Shown here piece by piece: positions 7,841 to 17,465 of a stretch of DNA of 35,980 nt (positions within the stretch are counted from its first letter, which is position 1; each line of letters opens with the position of its first letter). The notes beneath the pieces are model-generated. The model saw only the letters and a list, made by a program, of their open reading frames with translations. It ran no database searches and was not told where the DNA came from. The stretch is from Opitutaceae bacterium (GTDB lineage Bacteria; Verrucomicrobiota; Verrucomicrobiia; Opitutales; Opitutaceae): contig JAUSID010000237.1 of the NCBI GenBank assembly GCA_030648295.1, positions 1-35,980 on the forward strand. Direction: 5' to 3'. A program made the translations under genes and the position numbers.

Positions 7841-10800
7841 GCGGTTCGTTTCGAACGCGCTTCCAAAACCTCCGCGATGACATCGTCCGAGTCGAGCATT
7901 GCCTGGGTTTCAGACCACTCCAGCCGACGGGGTGGCTTGATGAGGTGAATGGTATTTCCGGAGAACATACGCACACTGCGTTTCACATACACCCATTGGC
8001 TAAACTTTGATTCGGCCGCCTGAAGCAACGTATTCAGGCTGGTCGCCGCGGCACCCGACGCCGGTTTTACTTCAACCGGAATTTTCTCCGCCTGTCGCAC
8101 GGGTGAAATCGTTACACTGATCCCTTTCTTCGAGTGGATAATAGAGATGCGGTGATGCGCCTTGCCGCCCAAAAAAGTGTCAAGTTCGGTCCTCAGTCTT
8201 GTTGCATAGATCGCTAACTCGGACGCATCCGGCATCTCACGCAACTCCTTTGGGCTCTTCCCTTGGGTAAGTTGATAGCGGGTTTTGAAAAAATCCGCGA
8301 CCACCGTTTGCACCGAGGCTGGAATGCCGAGCGCCGCGGCCACCCGCTTGTCGAGCAACGCCCGAACGTCGGTGAAACTTGCGCCTTCACGCTCGCGAAC
8401 GGCGGCTTCCTCCCATGCCTCGGCGAGCTTGGACTGGCGTTCAGACGTCAATTCCGGAAACGGAAGTTCAAACGCGTCACCTTTGTCGATCTGGCTGATG
8501 CCGATACCCCAGGCCGCGCTCGTAACGAAAAACAACAGGTAAGAAACATATCTCGAATTCCAAATGGCTGCCACGGCCTTCATCTCCGCCGCCGTCCCTT
8601 CGCTAAGTCCGAGCTTATCGTGGCAGATGATAAATTTTTTGTCGCTGTAGGCGGCAAAATCGTTCCAGAGAAAAAGCCGCGGGCCTGATGTGAGATGCAA
8701 ACCCGACAGGCGCCCCTGGCGCACATAACACCCGACGTCATTATTCCGCAGAAACTCGGAACGTATCGTGAGCGTGGGACCGGCTCTAACAAGGGCCAAA
8801 TGGTCCAGGACCTTGAGGTCCACTAGCGCGTCAACGTATTCGTTCGGGTCCGGTTTCTTTCCCGCCCCGGCCCGCAGTTGCAATCCAAGCCCTAAGTGCC
8901 AGCCACGATCAGTCGCGATTTTTCCCAACTTCGTGCTAAAAACGCGCCCTAGTTTTTGGATCGATTGTGCGTCCCTTGCCGTGCCCCAGAGGGCCATTTT
9001 CCATACCGAGGCATCGCCTTTGGCGGCGTCGTTCGCCGGCACCCATTTGATTTCCGATTCCGAGAAACCAACGGTCCAAGCTCGCCGCTTGGTGCCGTTC
9101 TTGGCGCTCAACGAGTATTGGTTTGCAACAAACGGCCCCAAATGAAGCAGGGGCATGGTCGCCGCCTTCGGGTCTCGATGGGTGTAAACGAGCGTGGTCG
9201 CGGGCTGTCGTGCGGAAGCAAACAAAACATACACCAGATTCGACAGGTTCGTGAGCCGATGCACGTGAACGTTCGTGAAAAACTTCTGCCGCCATTCACG
9301 CAGATGATCGTTGGTCAGAGATTTCGCGTGCAGGATCAATCCGACGGCACCTTTCTCGGCTAGACAATCCATGACGCGCCATGCGAACGCCTCGCCGGTC
9401 CGGGCGCGCGCGAGACCATATTCTGTCGCATGGCTTACAGACCATTTCAGGACAAATTGTGCTTTGGGATCGTCTGCATCGAGTTCGACCCACGGCGGAT
9501 TGCCGGCAATCCAATCGAATTTGATCGGCGCACCGGTGTTCTGATCGATTTTCTGCCACAGGCGTCCGTTGGGATCAAAAAAATCCTGCGGGAAAAGATT
9601 ATTCCCAACCAATGATGGGAATTTGAAATTGGGCCGCCGGTGAAGTTCTGGCGGATCGACGTAGCTCAGAAGGGCGAGAATGAGGCTGAATCCGGCGATC
9701 TGACATGCGGTGAGATTTCGCTCGGCGCCAAAGATGCTCGTTTCGAGCAACAGCTTCAGCTCGCTGGCCGCGAGTGAACGGCACCGGCGACGTTGGCATT
9801 CCAGTTCGACGAGCCGACGATATGCGACCACGAGAAACACACCCGAACCAGAGCAGGGATCCAATATTTTCATCCCCGCTTTAAGAGGGCGGACGCTGTT
9901 GATCTCCGAAATCAGGTAGTCGGCAAGTGGCTCAGGCGTGTAGTGTGCGCCGCGGCGCTCCGGATTTCCCGCGTCGGTCCCTGGCGCCGCGATTTTACTT
10001 TTCCCTGCATCACTTTCGGCTGGTTCAGCATGCAGGAACTGCTCGTAGATCGACGATAAAAACTCGACCGGAATACAGGAAAAATCGTAGGCGGTGAACG
10101 GCAAATGCAACTGGCCGGACAAGACCTCCTCGCCGGAAAATACCTGTGCAATTTTTTGGATCGCGTCTGCCCGCGGGGCGAGGCGACTGCCCCACGGAAT
10201 CGGGAATAGTTTACCGTTAAACCTCGCTTCTACGGTCTTCGAAAGTTTCCGAAAACTCTCGAGCGTGATACCGGAGGAAAAGACCTCGCCCGAAAACACG
10301 GCCGTAGAATCTAGTTGAGCCTCATCTTGAAGCCATTTGTCGGAAAGTATCTGACGGGCGCGAAGGTAAGAGAGGTAGACAAACTTTCCGATTAGGCCGT
10401 GTGCCGTCTTCGCCGGCAAGCGATGCTCATTTTGGAGCACCGAGCTCAGTCCCTGTAGATTCGCGAGTAATGTCGTATCGACGCGGCCGTCCGACCCCAA
10501 ATGTTCGGCCTGTGTTTGCCAGATCTCCCCACGATCGATCGCGTCTGCGCTAAATGCCGCCAGCGCGACCGTTACCTGAGGGATCGTCGTTTCGTGAAAC
10601 GGTTCGTCAATGATTGAACCGACGTCCGGGTCCGTTGGATCATAGGCGAACGCAGAGAAGACGCGAACTTGGTTCGGCAGAACGACGATCAAAAAGGGGT
10701 TGATGCCTTGGTTCCACAGCCGGCGGTGAATCATCCGGGCTTCATCCACGGTGTCGGCTTCCGCCAAGTGAACGGCGGGGCGGACGCTGGTTTTTTCGGG

Positions 10801-10956
10801 GGAGGTCCTGAAAAAGTATGTTCCTTTAGCACCGGCCTCCCGAGCAGACCGCACCCAGTGTTGGTCGGCAGGTGCGACCAACCCTTCACCATCGTCTTCA
10901 CGGAAGAGCGGTGAATCGGCGTATCCGAGCGCGGACTTTATCTGTGGATAGGACAT
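7837..10956 (-). CDS. N6-adenine DNA methyltransferase, large (Eco57I/type IIG-like)
   Basis: This 1039-residue protein has a methyltransferase core in the middle. GAHYTPEPLADYLI (about 336-349) leads into motif I, ILDPCSGSGVFLV (364-376), and catalytic motif IV, NPPW, at 486-489, as in gamma-class N6-adenine methylases. The ~330 residues before the core and ~550 after it probably hold helical, target-recognition and coupling functions. I did not find a clear nuclease motif in it, which suits a separate nuclease gene overlapping its end. It should methylate adenine in a specific DNA site to mark host DNA. The start at 10956 lies 8 bases after the preceding stop. Confidence 0.85.
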   Translation of the reverse strand: MSYPQIKSALGYADSPLFREDDGEGLVAPADQHWVRSAREAGAKGTYFFRTSPEKTSVRPAVHLAEADTVDEARMIHRRLWNQGINPFLIVVLPNQVRVFSAFAYDPTDPDVGSIIDEPFHETTIPQVTVALAAFSADAIDRGEIWQTQAEHLGSDGRVDTTLLANLQGLSSVLQNEHRLPAKTAHGLIGKFVYLSYLRARQILSDKWLQDEAQLDSTAVFSGEVFSSGITLESFRKLSKTVEARFNGKLFPIPWGSRLAPRADAIQKIAQVFSGEEVLSGQLHLPFTAYDFSCIPVEFLSSIYEQFLHAEPAESDAGKSKIAAPGTDAGNPERRGAHYTPEPLADYLISEINSVRPLKAGMKILDPCSGSGVFLVVAYRRLVELECQRRRCRSLAASELKLLLETSIFGAERNLTACQIAGFSLILALLSYVDPPELHRRPNFKFPSLVGNNLFPQDFFDPNGRLWQKIDQNTGAPIKFDWIAGNPPWVELDADDPKAQFVLKWSVSHATEYGLARARTGEAFAWRVMDCLAEKGAVGLILHAKSLTNDHLREWRQKFFTNVHVHRLTNLSNLVYVLFASARQPATTLVYTHRDPKAATMPLLHLGPFVANQYSLSAKNGTKRRAWTVGFSESEIKWVPANDAAKGDASVWKMALWGTARDAQSIQKLGRVFSTKLGKIATDRGWHLGLGLQLRAGAGKKPDPNEYVDALVDLKVLDHLALVRAGPTLTIRSEFLRNNDVGCYVRQGRLSGLHLTSGPRLFLWNDFAAYSDKKFIICHDKLGLSEGTAAEMKAVAAIWNSRYVSYLLFFVTSAAWGIGISQIDKGDAFELPFPELTSERQSKLAEAWEEAAVREREGASFTDVRALLDKRVAAALGIPASVQTVVADFFKTRYQLTQGKSPKELREMPDASELAIYATRLRTELDTFLGGKAHHRISIIHSKKGISVTISPVRQAEKIPVEVKPASGAAATSLNTLLQAAESKFSQWVYVKRSVRMFSGNTIHLIKPPRRLEWSETQAMLDSDDVIAEVLEARSKRTA

Positions 10957-10964
10957 CGTCTGAG

Positions 10965-11201
10965 CTATGCTTGGCCACCCGCCGCGCTTCGAGTCTCAGG
11001 CGCCCGGGCGACGACCGAGTCCGGGAGGCGGCCAGCGAATCCGGGCAATGCGGGTTGCCTTCGCTGGTCGAGATACGCCGTCGCTTGCGCCTCTACCCAG
11101 TCCTTCAGAGTCGAGTCGTCCGCCGCAAGTGCAGCATGTAGATCCCGCTTCAATGCAGGTTCTAGGAAAACAACAATTCTGCCCGAGGGACCACGCGCCA
11201 T
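10965..11201 (-). CDS. Small probable ribbon-helix-helix-like DNA-binding protein
   Basis: From ATG 11201 the product is 78 residues, beginning MARGPSGRIVVFLEP, then LKRDLHAALAADDSTLKDW. A short basic strand followed by two helices with a LKDW/LKEW pattern resembles small ribbon-helix-helix proteins often found beside restriction genes, as I recall. An upstream ATG at 11288 touches the previous stop and has GAGG close by, and would add 29 residues. Translation may begin there instead. The 3' end is 8 bases from the methyltransferase gene, so it may control its expression or act as an antitoxin-like partner. Both roles are inference. Confidence 0.6.
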   Translation of the reverse strand: MARGPSGRIVVFLEPALKRDLHAALAADDSTLKDWVEAQATAYLDQRRQPALPGFAGRLPDSVVARAPETRSAAGGQA

Positions 11202-11288
11202 GGATGTGATGTTACATATGGCACTTAGCTTCACCAGCCGAATCTGCAAGAATGCATTCAATTGTAGATCAGTTGTTAATGTAGCCAT

Positions 11289-12104
11289 TTACCTCAATGC
11301 TTTTCCAACTAGAGCTAGCCTCCTCTTCGAGACAGGGTCCGGCTCGGCCAGCCCCAAGTAGACCAACGTGTAAAGGAGCATCGCTTTTCGGACGCGGACG
11401 CTCGCGACACCATCACGCATGGCGAAATCGCGTTCTAATGCTTCCCGTTGAACAGCCGAAAGCCCCCGGTGCGCCTGAAACCGAACATTCACATACTCGT
11501 GCCAATCGACATCCCGCGGCACTGATGCCGGAGCGTGGTTTGACGGACGAACCCGAGCAATTCTCCCAAGGACGAAATCCTTGTGCGTGTGGTCATCGTG
11601 ACCCCACGCCCGCATGTGCCAGCGGTAGCCGTCGTGGGCGAAAGCATGAGGGCTGACCGTCCGCCAGCCCTCCGTGCCGGAACTCATGGAATAGTAGTAG
11701 ATATCGATGGAGCTGGCGGCGAAGACGGCGCGGACGAGATCCCGGATCGCCTCGGGAGATACATGGCGATGCGGCAGGTCAATACGTGCTACGCGGTCGA
11801 CTTGGCCGGCCGGTCCGTTCGAGTCGGCCACCAAAAGCTGCATTGCCCCGTCGAGGTTTCCGCCGTCGAAAGCCGGTTTCAGAGCGGATGTAGTGACGTA
11901 GCGCTTTCTGTTCAGGTCGTAACGGAGCGCGCGCGGATTCAGCCTCAGATACTCGGCGATGTCAGCCGATGCCTGTGGAACTGAGATGCCAAATTTCTCG
12001 GACAAGTCGGCCCGGCGAACCCAGCCCCGCCAGTAGGCCAGTCGGTCGAGATAAAGAAGCCTTTCGCGGGCGCTCCAATTGTCGGTGTTCGTCTTGTTTC
12101 CCAT
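11289..12104 (-). CDS. WYL-domain transcriptional regulator (BrxR/CapW type)
   Basis: The product is 271 residues. It has an N-terminal winged helix-turn-helix (about 11-60, RLAYWRGWVRRADLSEKFGI), a WYL domain near 110-180 (IDIYYYSMSSG, SPHAFAHDGYRWHMRAW) and a C-terminal extension. This is the architecture of BrxR/CapW repressors, which control BREX, CBASS and other defence operons and may sense nucleic acid or nucleotide signals. I chose ATG 12104 (MGNKTNTDNW) because it lies one base after the jetD stop. The longer frame would read back into jetD. Its location inside the operon, downstream of Wadjet and upstream of the methyltransferase, is unusual and suggests feedback control of all eight genes. 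Confidence 0.82.
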   Translation of the reverse strand: MGNKTNTDNWSARERLLYLDRLAYWRGWVRRADLSEKFGISVPQASADIAEYLRLNPRALRYDLNRKRYVTTSALKPAFDGGNLDGAMQLLVADSNGPAGQVDRVARIDLPHRHVSPEAIRDLVRAVFAASSIDIYYYSMSSGTEGWRTVSPHAFAHDGYRWHMRAWGHDDHTHKDFVLGRIARVRPSNHAPASVPRDVDWHEYVNVRFQAHRGLSAVQREALERDFAMRDGVASVRVRKAMLLYTLVYLGLAEPDPVSKRRLALVGKALR

Positions 12105-12105
12105 G

Positions 12106-13131
12106 TTAGCGCAAAAAAACGTCGAGTTGGTGGAGGACGGCAATCTCGTCCCAGCCGAACGCCTCCTGGGGGAGTCGGCGGTTTTCGAGGACGATGGTCG
12201 CTGCGCGACTCGCCAACTCCGGCGGCAGCCAGTCACAGCAAGCGGGAATCGGTTGAGTGGAAACCGGAGTCTGGCGCAGGATCGCCTCATACGCGATGAC
12301 GAGCGGTCGCACGCGGGCGCCAATCTCGGCGTTCAGCGCAAGCTGCCGCGGGATTTCCAAACCCCGCCGGTCGACGTCGCCGAAATATGAAATTTCCGCC
12401 GCACCCGCTTTGTCCGCTTCGCGCCGGAGATAGGCCGCGCATTTTTGGATCTCGTGGCCGCGGCCGTAGACCACCAATCCAAAGACGGATTTGTGACGGC
12501 AGAGCCGGCAAAACGAATCGAACGTCGCTTCGTTTTCCAAAATCAGGATGCCCGTTCCCAAGGCGAATCGCTCGGCGACGGGCGTCGGTGAGACGACGAA
12601 GCAACGCAGCAATTCCAGCCCGACCCTTCCGGTCCCGAAAAGAATCGTCGAATGCTGAAGTCCCTCCAGCCGTTTCTCGTCACCGAAAATGTCGAACGAA
12701 CGCTCCTTGATCGGCGCAGGGGAGCGTGAAGCTCCACCCTCGGCGAGGAAACGTTGAATCGAAAGCGCGGCGTCACGGACACCCTTCGGCAAGATTCTCT
12801 CTCCCCCCAAGAAACTGAGCGATGGATTCCACGGAAATGAGCGATGATCGAATCCGTCCTTCGGTTCCTTCCTGGTCGGCAACCGAATCCATTTCGGTCG
12901 CGCGGGCGTGACGGTCTGCAACCAACCCGACCCATCGCGCGACGGCAGCACAATCAGATCTTCGGACTCAGCGGCGATTAACAGTTCGACGAACAGCTCC
13001 CAGCGATCCGGATCGGACCGCAAATGCGGCATCCGCTCTACGAGGGCATTGAAGACCGCCTCGGAATCAACCTGGCTACGGCCGGCCGTGAGCGCGGCCT
13101 CGACGGCGTTAAGAACGAGGCGCGTTTCCAT
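12106..13131 (-). CDS. jetD: Wadjet protein JetD (Toprim nuclease)
   Basis: A 341-residue protein with a winged-helix-like N-terminal part and a C-terminal Toprim domain. The Toprim acidic residues are visible as ILILENEATF (Glu199 and Glu201 region) and YFGDVDRRG (Asp252 and Asp254), with YGRGHEIQKC between them. In Wadjet systems JetD is the nuclease that cuts circular DNA after the JetABC loop extruder has reeled it in. Its length fits the DUF3322/DUF2220 family. The start overlaps jetC by 23 bases and the stop sits one base before the WYL gene. Motifs appear intact, so it should be active. Confidence 0.88.
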   Translation of the reverse strand: METRLVLNAVEAALTAGRSQVDSEAVFNALVERMPHLRSDPDRWELFVELLIAAESEDLIVLPSRDGSGWLQTVTPARPKWIRLPTRKEPKDGFDHRSFPWNPSLSFLGGERILPKGVRDAALSIQRFLAEGGASRSPAPIKERSFDIFGDEKRLEGLQHSTILFGTGRVGLELLRCFVVSPTPVAERFALGTGILILENEATFDSFCRLCRHKSVFGLVVYGRGHEIQKCAAYLRREADKAGAAEISYFGDVDRRGLEIPRQLALNAEIGARVRPLVIAYEAILRQTPVSTQPIPACCDWLPPELASRAATIVLENRRLPQEAFGWDEIAVLHQLDVFLR

Positions 13132-16100
13132 TGGTGGGGTTCACTTCGCCCAGTCTGACCGCCGCGACCGTATTCGGCTCGTGCCGGACAAACTGGTCGC
13201 CGTTTGCTCCATTGCGTGCGCTGTTGCGGAGTCGCAACCGCAGCGGAAACGACGCGAGCGCTTCGAGGTCGTTGATCCCGGTGAAATAAATGAGCTGCAC
13301 GCCCATCACCCGCGCCATGTTCAATTGCAGATCAACGAGCGGGAAGTGATTCGCCTGGCCGAAAGGATTATCGAGGATGAGAAAACCGCAATCGGTCAGC
13401 ATATCACCCTGATCGGATCGCACCCGGACAATGACACAATAGAGGAGGATGGCGGCCGTCACCCGCTGGCCACCCGAAAAAGCGGCGAGCTTCGTGACGG
13501 GCTGGTAATTGCACGCAGACGGCACCGTGCCTTCGGGTTTCAGAATCTCGATGTCGATTTCCCGCTGGTTCATCACGGCGAGCAGGCAGTCATGCGCCAG
13601 CGCCGCGCCGCGCGGGATGCTCATATCCTTTTTTCCGGGCGCCATCCACGAATCCATCAACCGGCCGAGCAGCACGCGGCGTTCGGCTTGATTGCCACGC
13701 GCCGGAATCCGGACCTTGAGAAACGGCTGCCCCGACCAAGCCCCGGTGCCCTCCGGCATGCGACTGAGCCGCGCGGCGTGTTCCAGTGAGCGGATGGCGT
13801 CGTTCGCCCGCTCATACAACTTGTCGACCAAGGTGTCGCGGAGCTTTTCGATTTCGACCATCTTGGCGTCGATTCCGGCCTTCCGCTCCTCGCAATCGTG
13901 GATGTGCTGCGTCGTCGCCTGCTCATAATCCTTGCGAGTGAAACGGCGGAACCGGTCCCGAATATCGACACTGAAATTATCCCACTTCTCGTGCTTCACC
14001 AAGAGGTCGATCTTGTTGTCGAAGATGGCCTCCATCTTGGTCCCGAGCTCCTCCGCCAGTTTCTTGGCGTCTTCAAACCGCTTCTTGACCGCCTTGACCC
14101 GCGCGCGATCACCGTCCGGCTGTCCAGTGAGGTCGGAATGCTCGCAGGGGTTTTCCGCGCGGCCCGGCAAGACGAGGTCGGCCATGCCGGAATACTGATC
14201 GGCGTTCGCCTTCGCTTCGCGGGCCTGGCTCTCCAATTCGGCGACCACCTCGCGGAGCGCGTCGGCCTGTTCGTCCAGGGCCTTGCCTAACGAAATCTTT
14301 TCTTCCCGGTAACGGTCGGCGACTTCGGAGGTCGCCGGACTGGGCAGCTCCGGGTCGAGGTCGGCGCGTTCATTCACTCCCAGCGGCTTCGGCTTGTCCT
14401 TCTCGACGCGCTGCAATTCGGCCGCGGTGCGGCTCTCCTCCGTGCGCGCCTTCCGTTCGTCCTCTTCGGAGATCGACGACTGCAAATCGAGGTCCGGAGT
14501 TTCGGACAAATCTCCGACCTCATCCCCGCGCGTCCCCCGCGCACTCCGGTTGAAGGTGTTTTCGCAATCGGTGACGCCTTGCTGCGCGGCGGTAATTTGG
14601 AGATCGAGCGGGCCATGGTGGAGCTTCTGCTCGTAGGTGTCGCGCGCCGTCGTGAAAGGCAATTCCTCCGCGGCAATGTCACCGTGCTCCGTCGCCGGTG
14701 GTTTCGCCGGCAGGTAGGCACTCAGTTTGAGGGCGGTTTTCGCCGTCTGGTGTTCGAATACCGTCATTTCCGCCCGACGACGGCGATCGGCATTAGTCGG
14801 CTGATCCGCCTCGAGCCGGCGAATTACGGCGGCAAGTTCGCTTTGCTCGTTCTCATTGGCGGTCAATTCCTCGCTTTTTTGCGCCTGTTGATGGAGCCAC
14901 GATTCGAGGTGGTTGCCGAAATTGTTCCGGTAGGTGGTGACCTGCGCCAGTTGCGTGCCGGCCACGCTTGACCGTTGCTCGAAGGTGACCGCCTCCTGCT
15001 CGCCGCGCTGCGCCTCATCCTCGGCCCGTTCCGCGCTCGCGTGCTCGGCATCGGCGGCGGAGGTGTGCTGCCGCACGAGCGCGTCATTTTCCGCTACAGC
15101 CCGCTGGCGGTCCGCCACCCAGACCGCCGAGAAGTGGCGCTGAAGAGATTCCACTTGGGTCGCGGCGGCGGCAAAGGACCCGGCCTGCCGACCCAACTCC
15201 TCTTCCTCCGCGTCCAACTGCCGTTGATTTTCGCTGATCTGCCCGAGTTCGCCCACGGCGGCCCGCGCATTGAACAACCCAGACCTTTCGGGCAACACCG
15301 TCACCGATTCGGCCGCATTCAAGGACAGAAGTTTGGCCGAGAGCGTGATTTTCACCGGCCGCGAAACCGCAAACTGCGCACACGCGGCTTCGGCTGCGTC
15401 GAGGTCGGCCTGCGTGTTGGCGATCAACCCGCTGTAAGTCGCGGGATCGGCTCGCAGCCGGCTCCGCGCGGCCTCCGCCTGCTCGCCCGGAAGATTGGCG
15501 TTCAACCATTCATATGCCGTCATCACGCCGCGGATGTTCTGCTCCCGCAGCCAGACGAGAAGTTTTTCGATTTCCCGCGGGGGCGGAAAAAGCGGCTGGT
15601 GCTGTGGATCGTAACGTTCGATCAAACGGCGGTCCTCCGCCCGTTCGATCCCGAGCACGAGTTCCTGCTGGCGCAGCGTGCGCTCACGGCCTTGCAGCGC
15701 CACGATGACACCGGGATTGAAGGGATCGAACTCTCCGCCCTCCAGCACCTGTTTCACGGTTTCGAGCAGGGCGCAGGCGGCGCGAGCGTCCTCGAAACGG
15801 CGCAAATCGGCGCTTGCCTGCTCCGCGGCGGCGCGCGCTTTGGCGGCAAGGTCTAGCAAGCGTTTCGACTCGGCCCGCCGAACTTTCGCGCGGCCCCGCG
15901 CCTCGCCGGCCTCGCGGCGCAAGGTCGCGACGCTATTGTTATAGCGAAATTGCTCGTCGCCGAGTCGCTTCTCCGCCTCCGCCGCACCCTCGCGCGCCAG
16001 CAAAATCGATTTCTCCCGCAAGTCCTCGCGCATCTTGTTGGCCGACTCGATGCGACTGCGCACGCCACTCAATTCTTCCCCAATCTTGCCGTGGCGATCC

Positions 16101-17461
16101 TTGAGGAGCGCGGCTTTGCCGCGGTGCCGGCCAAGCTGAAAATTCGTGTCGGTTTCCTTGTCCTTAGCATCGGCCAGCGCCAACTCGGCCGCCAAGATCG
16201 CCTCGTTATACGCCTCGTTGAGGCGTAGCGCCCGACGCTCGACCTCGTGGAGTTCGGGCCGCAGATCATTCTGGAGCTGGTCGCGCTGTTCCGTCAGCGC
16301 CTTCAAACGGACCGTCGCACGCCGGACCTCCCGCCACCGCTGGGCGCAGGCCAGCAGATGCGCCTGCTGGGCGGCATACTGCGCGCCTTCTTTCGCGGCG
16401 TCGTAGACTACTCGCGCTTCGCTGATCCGCAGTTCCTTCGCCCTCCGGTCGTAGCCGCTCGCGTATCGTCGCGCGTTGTCCCGTTGCGCGATCAGACCGT
16501 CGCGCGTCGATTTTTTCTCCCGGTGCTCCCTTTCATGCTCGGCCTGTTTCGTCCGGTATTGTCGCTCCAGAAAAGAGAGGCCCTCCGCGAGCAGACCGAG
16601 TTCCGACATCGCCTGCGATCGTTCCGTGTCGGCGGTCTTGCGCCGGGTCGCGTGCCCGTCCAGCTCGCGCAAAGGCGGCAGCATCTGGTCGATGAAATCG
16701 ATCTCCTTTTGGTAGTGCGGCAATTTCGTCAGGCTTTGCCGATGCTCATTGAGATTGGCGGTGACGGGATCTTCCCCGTCACGGCCCATGGTGGGCGCCT
16801 CAATCGCGAACTCCAGATACCGCCGGATGAAGTCGTTCGTCTTGGTGAACTTGAATTCCTCGTCCACGGCCCCCTCGGATCGATTCATGGCCAAATGGCT
16901 GCGGTAGAGGTGAGAGTCGACGCCCCGCGCCTTTTTCAAGTGCGAGTGCCAGTCCCGAAAATTCGGCGCCACGAACAGATCAACTTGGGCCGGTGCCCGT
17001 CCGTGGCGGTCCTTCAACCACCGTTCGAGGTCGCCCAGCGTCGTCACCGGTGCCGGGCTGATTTCCTGTAACGGCAGCTCATCAAACGGGATTCCTCCGC
17101 CAGCCGAACGGAAAGAGAACAAGGTCGGCTGCTCCTCCCGATCCTTGCGCACCCATGCGAGCATCAAAACAAATCGGCCGACCTGGCTTTCCATTTCCAA
17201 CGCGATGATGCCCAAGCGTCCGAGGGTGAAGTATTCGTCCACCGTCCGGTTGCTGCCGTTGACCTTGCCGAGGAAGTCGAGTTTGCCCGGCAGCAACACC
17301 GCATAGATGAGCGAGAGAAGTGACGTTTTACCCCCGCCGTTGCGGAGGTTGACGACACTGGCCATGGGAATGCCCTGGCCGTCGAAGCGCAGTGACAGCG
17401 GATGAAAACGGGCCTCGTGATGACCCAAGGCAACGAGATGAACGCGCAACAGCTTAGCCAT
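13109..17461 (-). CDS. jetC: Wadjet protein JetC (SMC/MukB-like ATPase)
   Basis: This 1450-residue protein has an SMC layout: an N-terminal Walker A (NLRNGGGKTSLL, Lys45-Thr46), long Glu/Arg-rich coiled coils across most of the middle, and a C-terminal ABC signature (AFSGGQRVTAA) with Walker B (GFLILDNPFG). It forms the motor that extrudes loops of plasmid DNA with JetA and JetB. I chose ATG 17461 (MAKLLRVHLV), 4 bases after the jetB stop, over an upstream frame inside jetB. Walker B has Asn where most ABC ATPases carry the catalytic Glu. Whether that is usual in this Wadjet subtype needs an alignment. I do not assign a subtype. Confidence 0.88.
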   Translation of the reverse strand: MAKLLRVHLVALGHHEARFHPLSLRFDGQGIPMASVVNLRNGGGKTSLLSLIYAVLLPGKLDFLGKVNGSNRTVDEYFTLGRLGIIALEMESQVGRFVLMLAWVRKDREEQPTLFSFRSAGGGIPFDELPLQEISPAPVTTLGDLERWLKDRHGRAPAQVDLFVAPNFRDWHSHLKKARGVDSHLYRSHLAMNRSEGAVDEEFKFTKTNDFIRRYLEFAIEAPTMGRDGEDPVTANLNEHRQSLTKLPHYQKEIDFIDQMLPPLRELDGHATRRKTADTERSQAMSELGLLAEGLSFLERQYRTKQAEHEREHREKKSTRDGLIAQRDNARRYASGYDRRAKELRISEARVVYDAAKEGAQYAAQQAHLLACAQRWREVRRATVRLKALTEQRDQLQNDLRPELHEVERRALRLNEAYNEAILAAELALADAKDKETDTNFQLGRHRGKAALLKDRHGKIGEELSGVRSRIESANKMREDLREKSILLAREGAAEAEKRLGDEQFRYNNSVATLRREAGEARGRAKVRRAESKRLLDLAAKARAAAEQASADLRRFEDARAACALLETVKQVLEGGEFDPFNPGVIVALQGRERTLRQQELVLGIERAEDRRLIERYDPQHQPLFPPPREIEKLLVWLREQNIRGVMTAYEWLNANLPGEQAEAARSRLRADPATYSGLIANTQADLDAAEAACAQFAVSRPVKITLSAKLLSLNAAESVTVLPERSGLFNARAAVGELGQISENQRQLDAEEEELGRQAGSFAAAATQVESLQRHFSAVWVADRQRAVAENDALVRQHTSAADAEHASAERAEDEAQRGEQEAVTFEQRSSVAGTQLAQVTTYRNNFGNHLESWLHQQAQKSEELTANENEQSELAAVIRRLEADQPTNADRRRRAEMTVFEHQTAKTALKLSAYLPAKPPATEHGDIAAEELPFTTARDTYEQKLHHGPLDLQITAAQQGVTDCENTFNRSARGTRGDEVGDLSETPDLDLQSSISEEDERKARTEESRTAAELQRVEKDKPKPLGVNERADLDPELPSPATSEVADRYREEKISLGKALDEQADALREVVAELESQAREAKANADQYSGMADLVLPGRAENPCEHSDLTGQPDGDRARVKAVKKRFEDAKKLAEELGTKMEAIFDNKIDLLVKHEKWDNFSVDIRDRFRRFTRKDYEQATTQHIHDCEERKAGIDAKMVEIEKLRDTLVDKLYERANDAIRSLEHAARLSRMPEGTGAWSGQPFLKVRIPARGNQAERRVLLGRLMDSWMAPGKKDMSIPRGAALAHDCLLAVMNQREIDIEILKPEGTVPSACNYQPVTKLAAFSGGQRVTAAILLYCVIVRVRSDQGDMLTDCGFLILDNPFGQANHFPLVDLQLNMARVMGVQLIYFTGINDLEALASFPLRLRLRNSARNGANGDQFVRHEPNTVAAVRLGEVNPTNGNAPRS

Positions 17462-17465
17462 GGAT

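Noticed and set aside
7837-10956. BREX PglX methyltransferase
   Set aside because: The WYL regulator nearby suggested BREX, but no brxA, brxB, brxC, pglZ or brxL genes are present. The downstream PD-(D/E)XK gene fits restriction-modification better.
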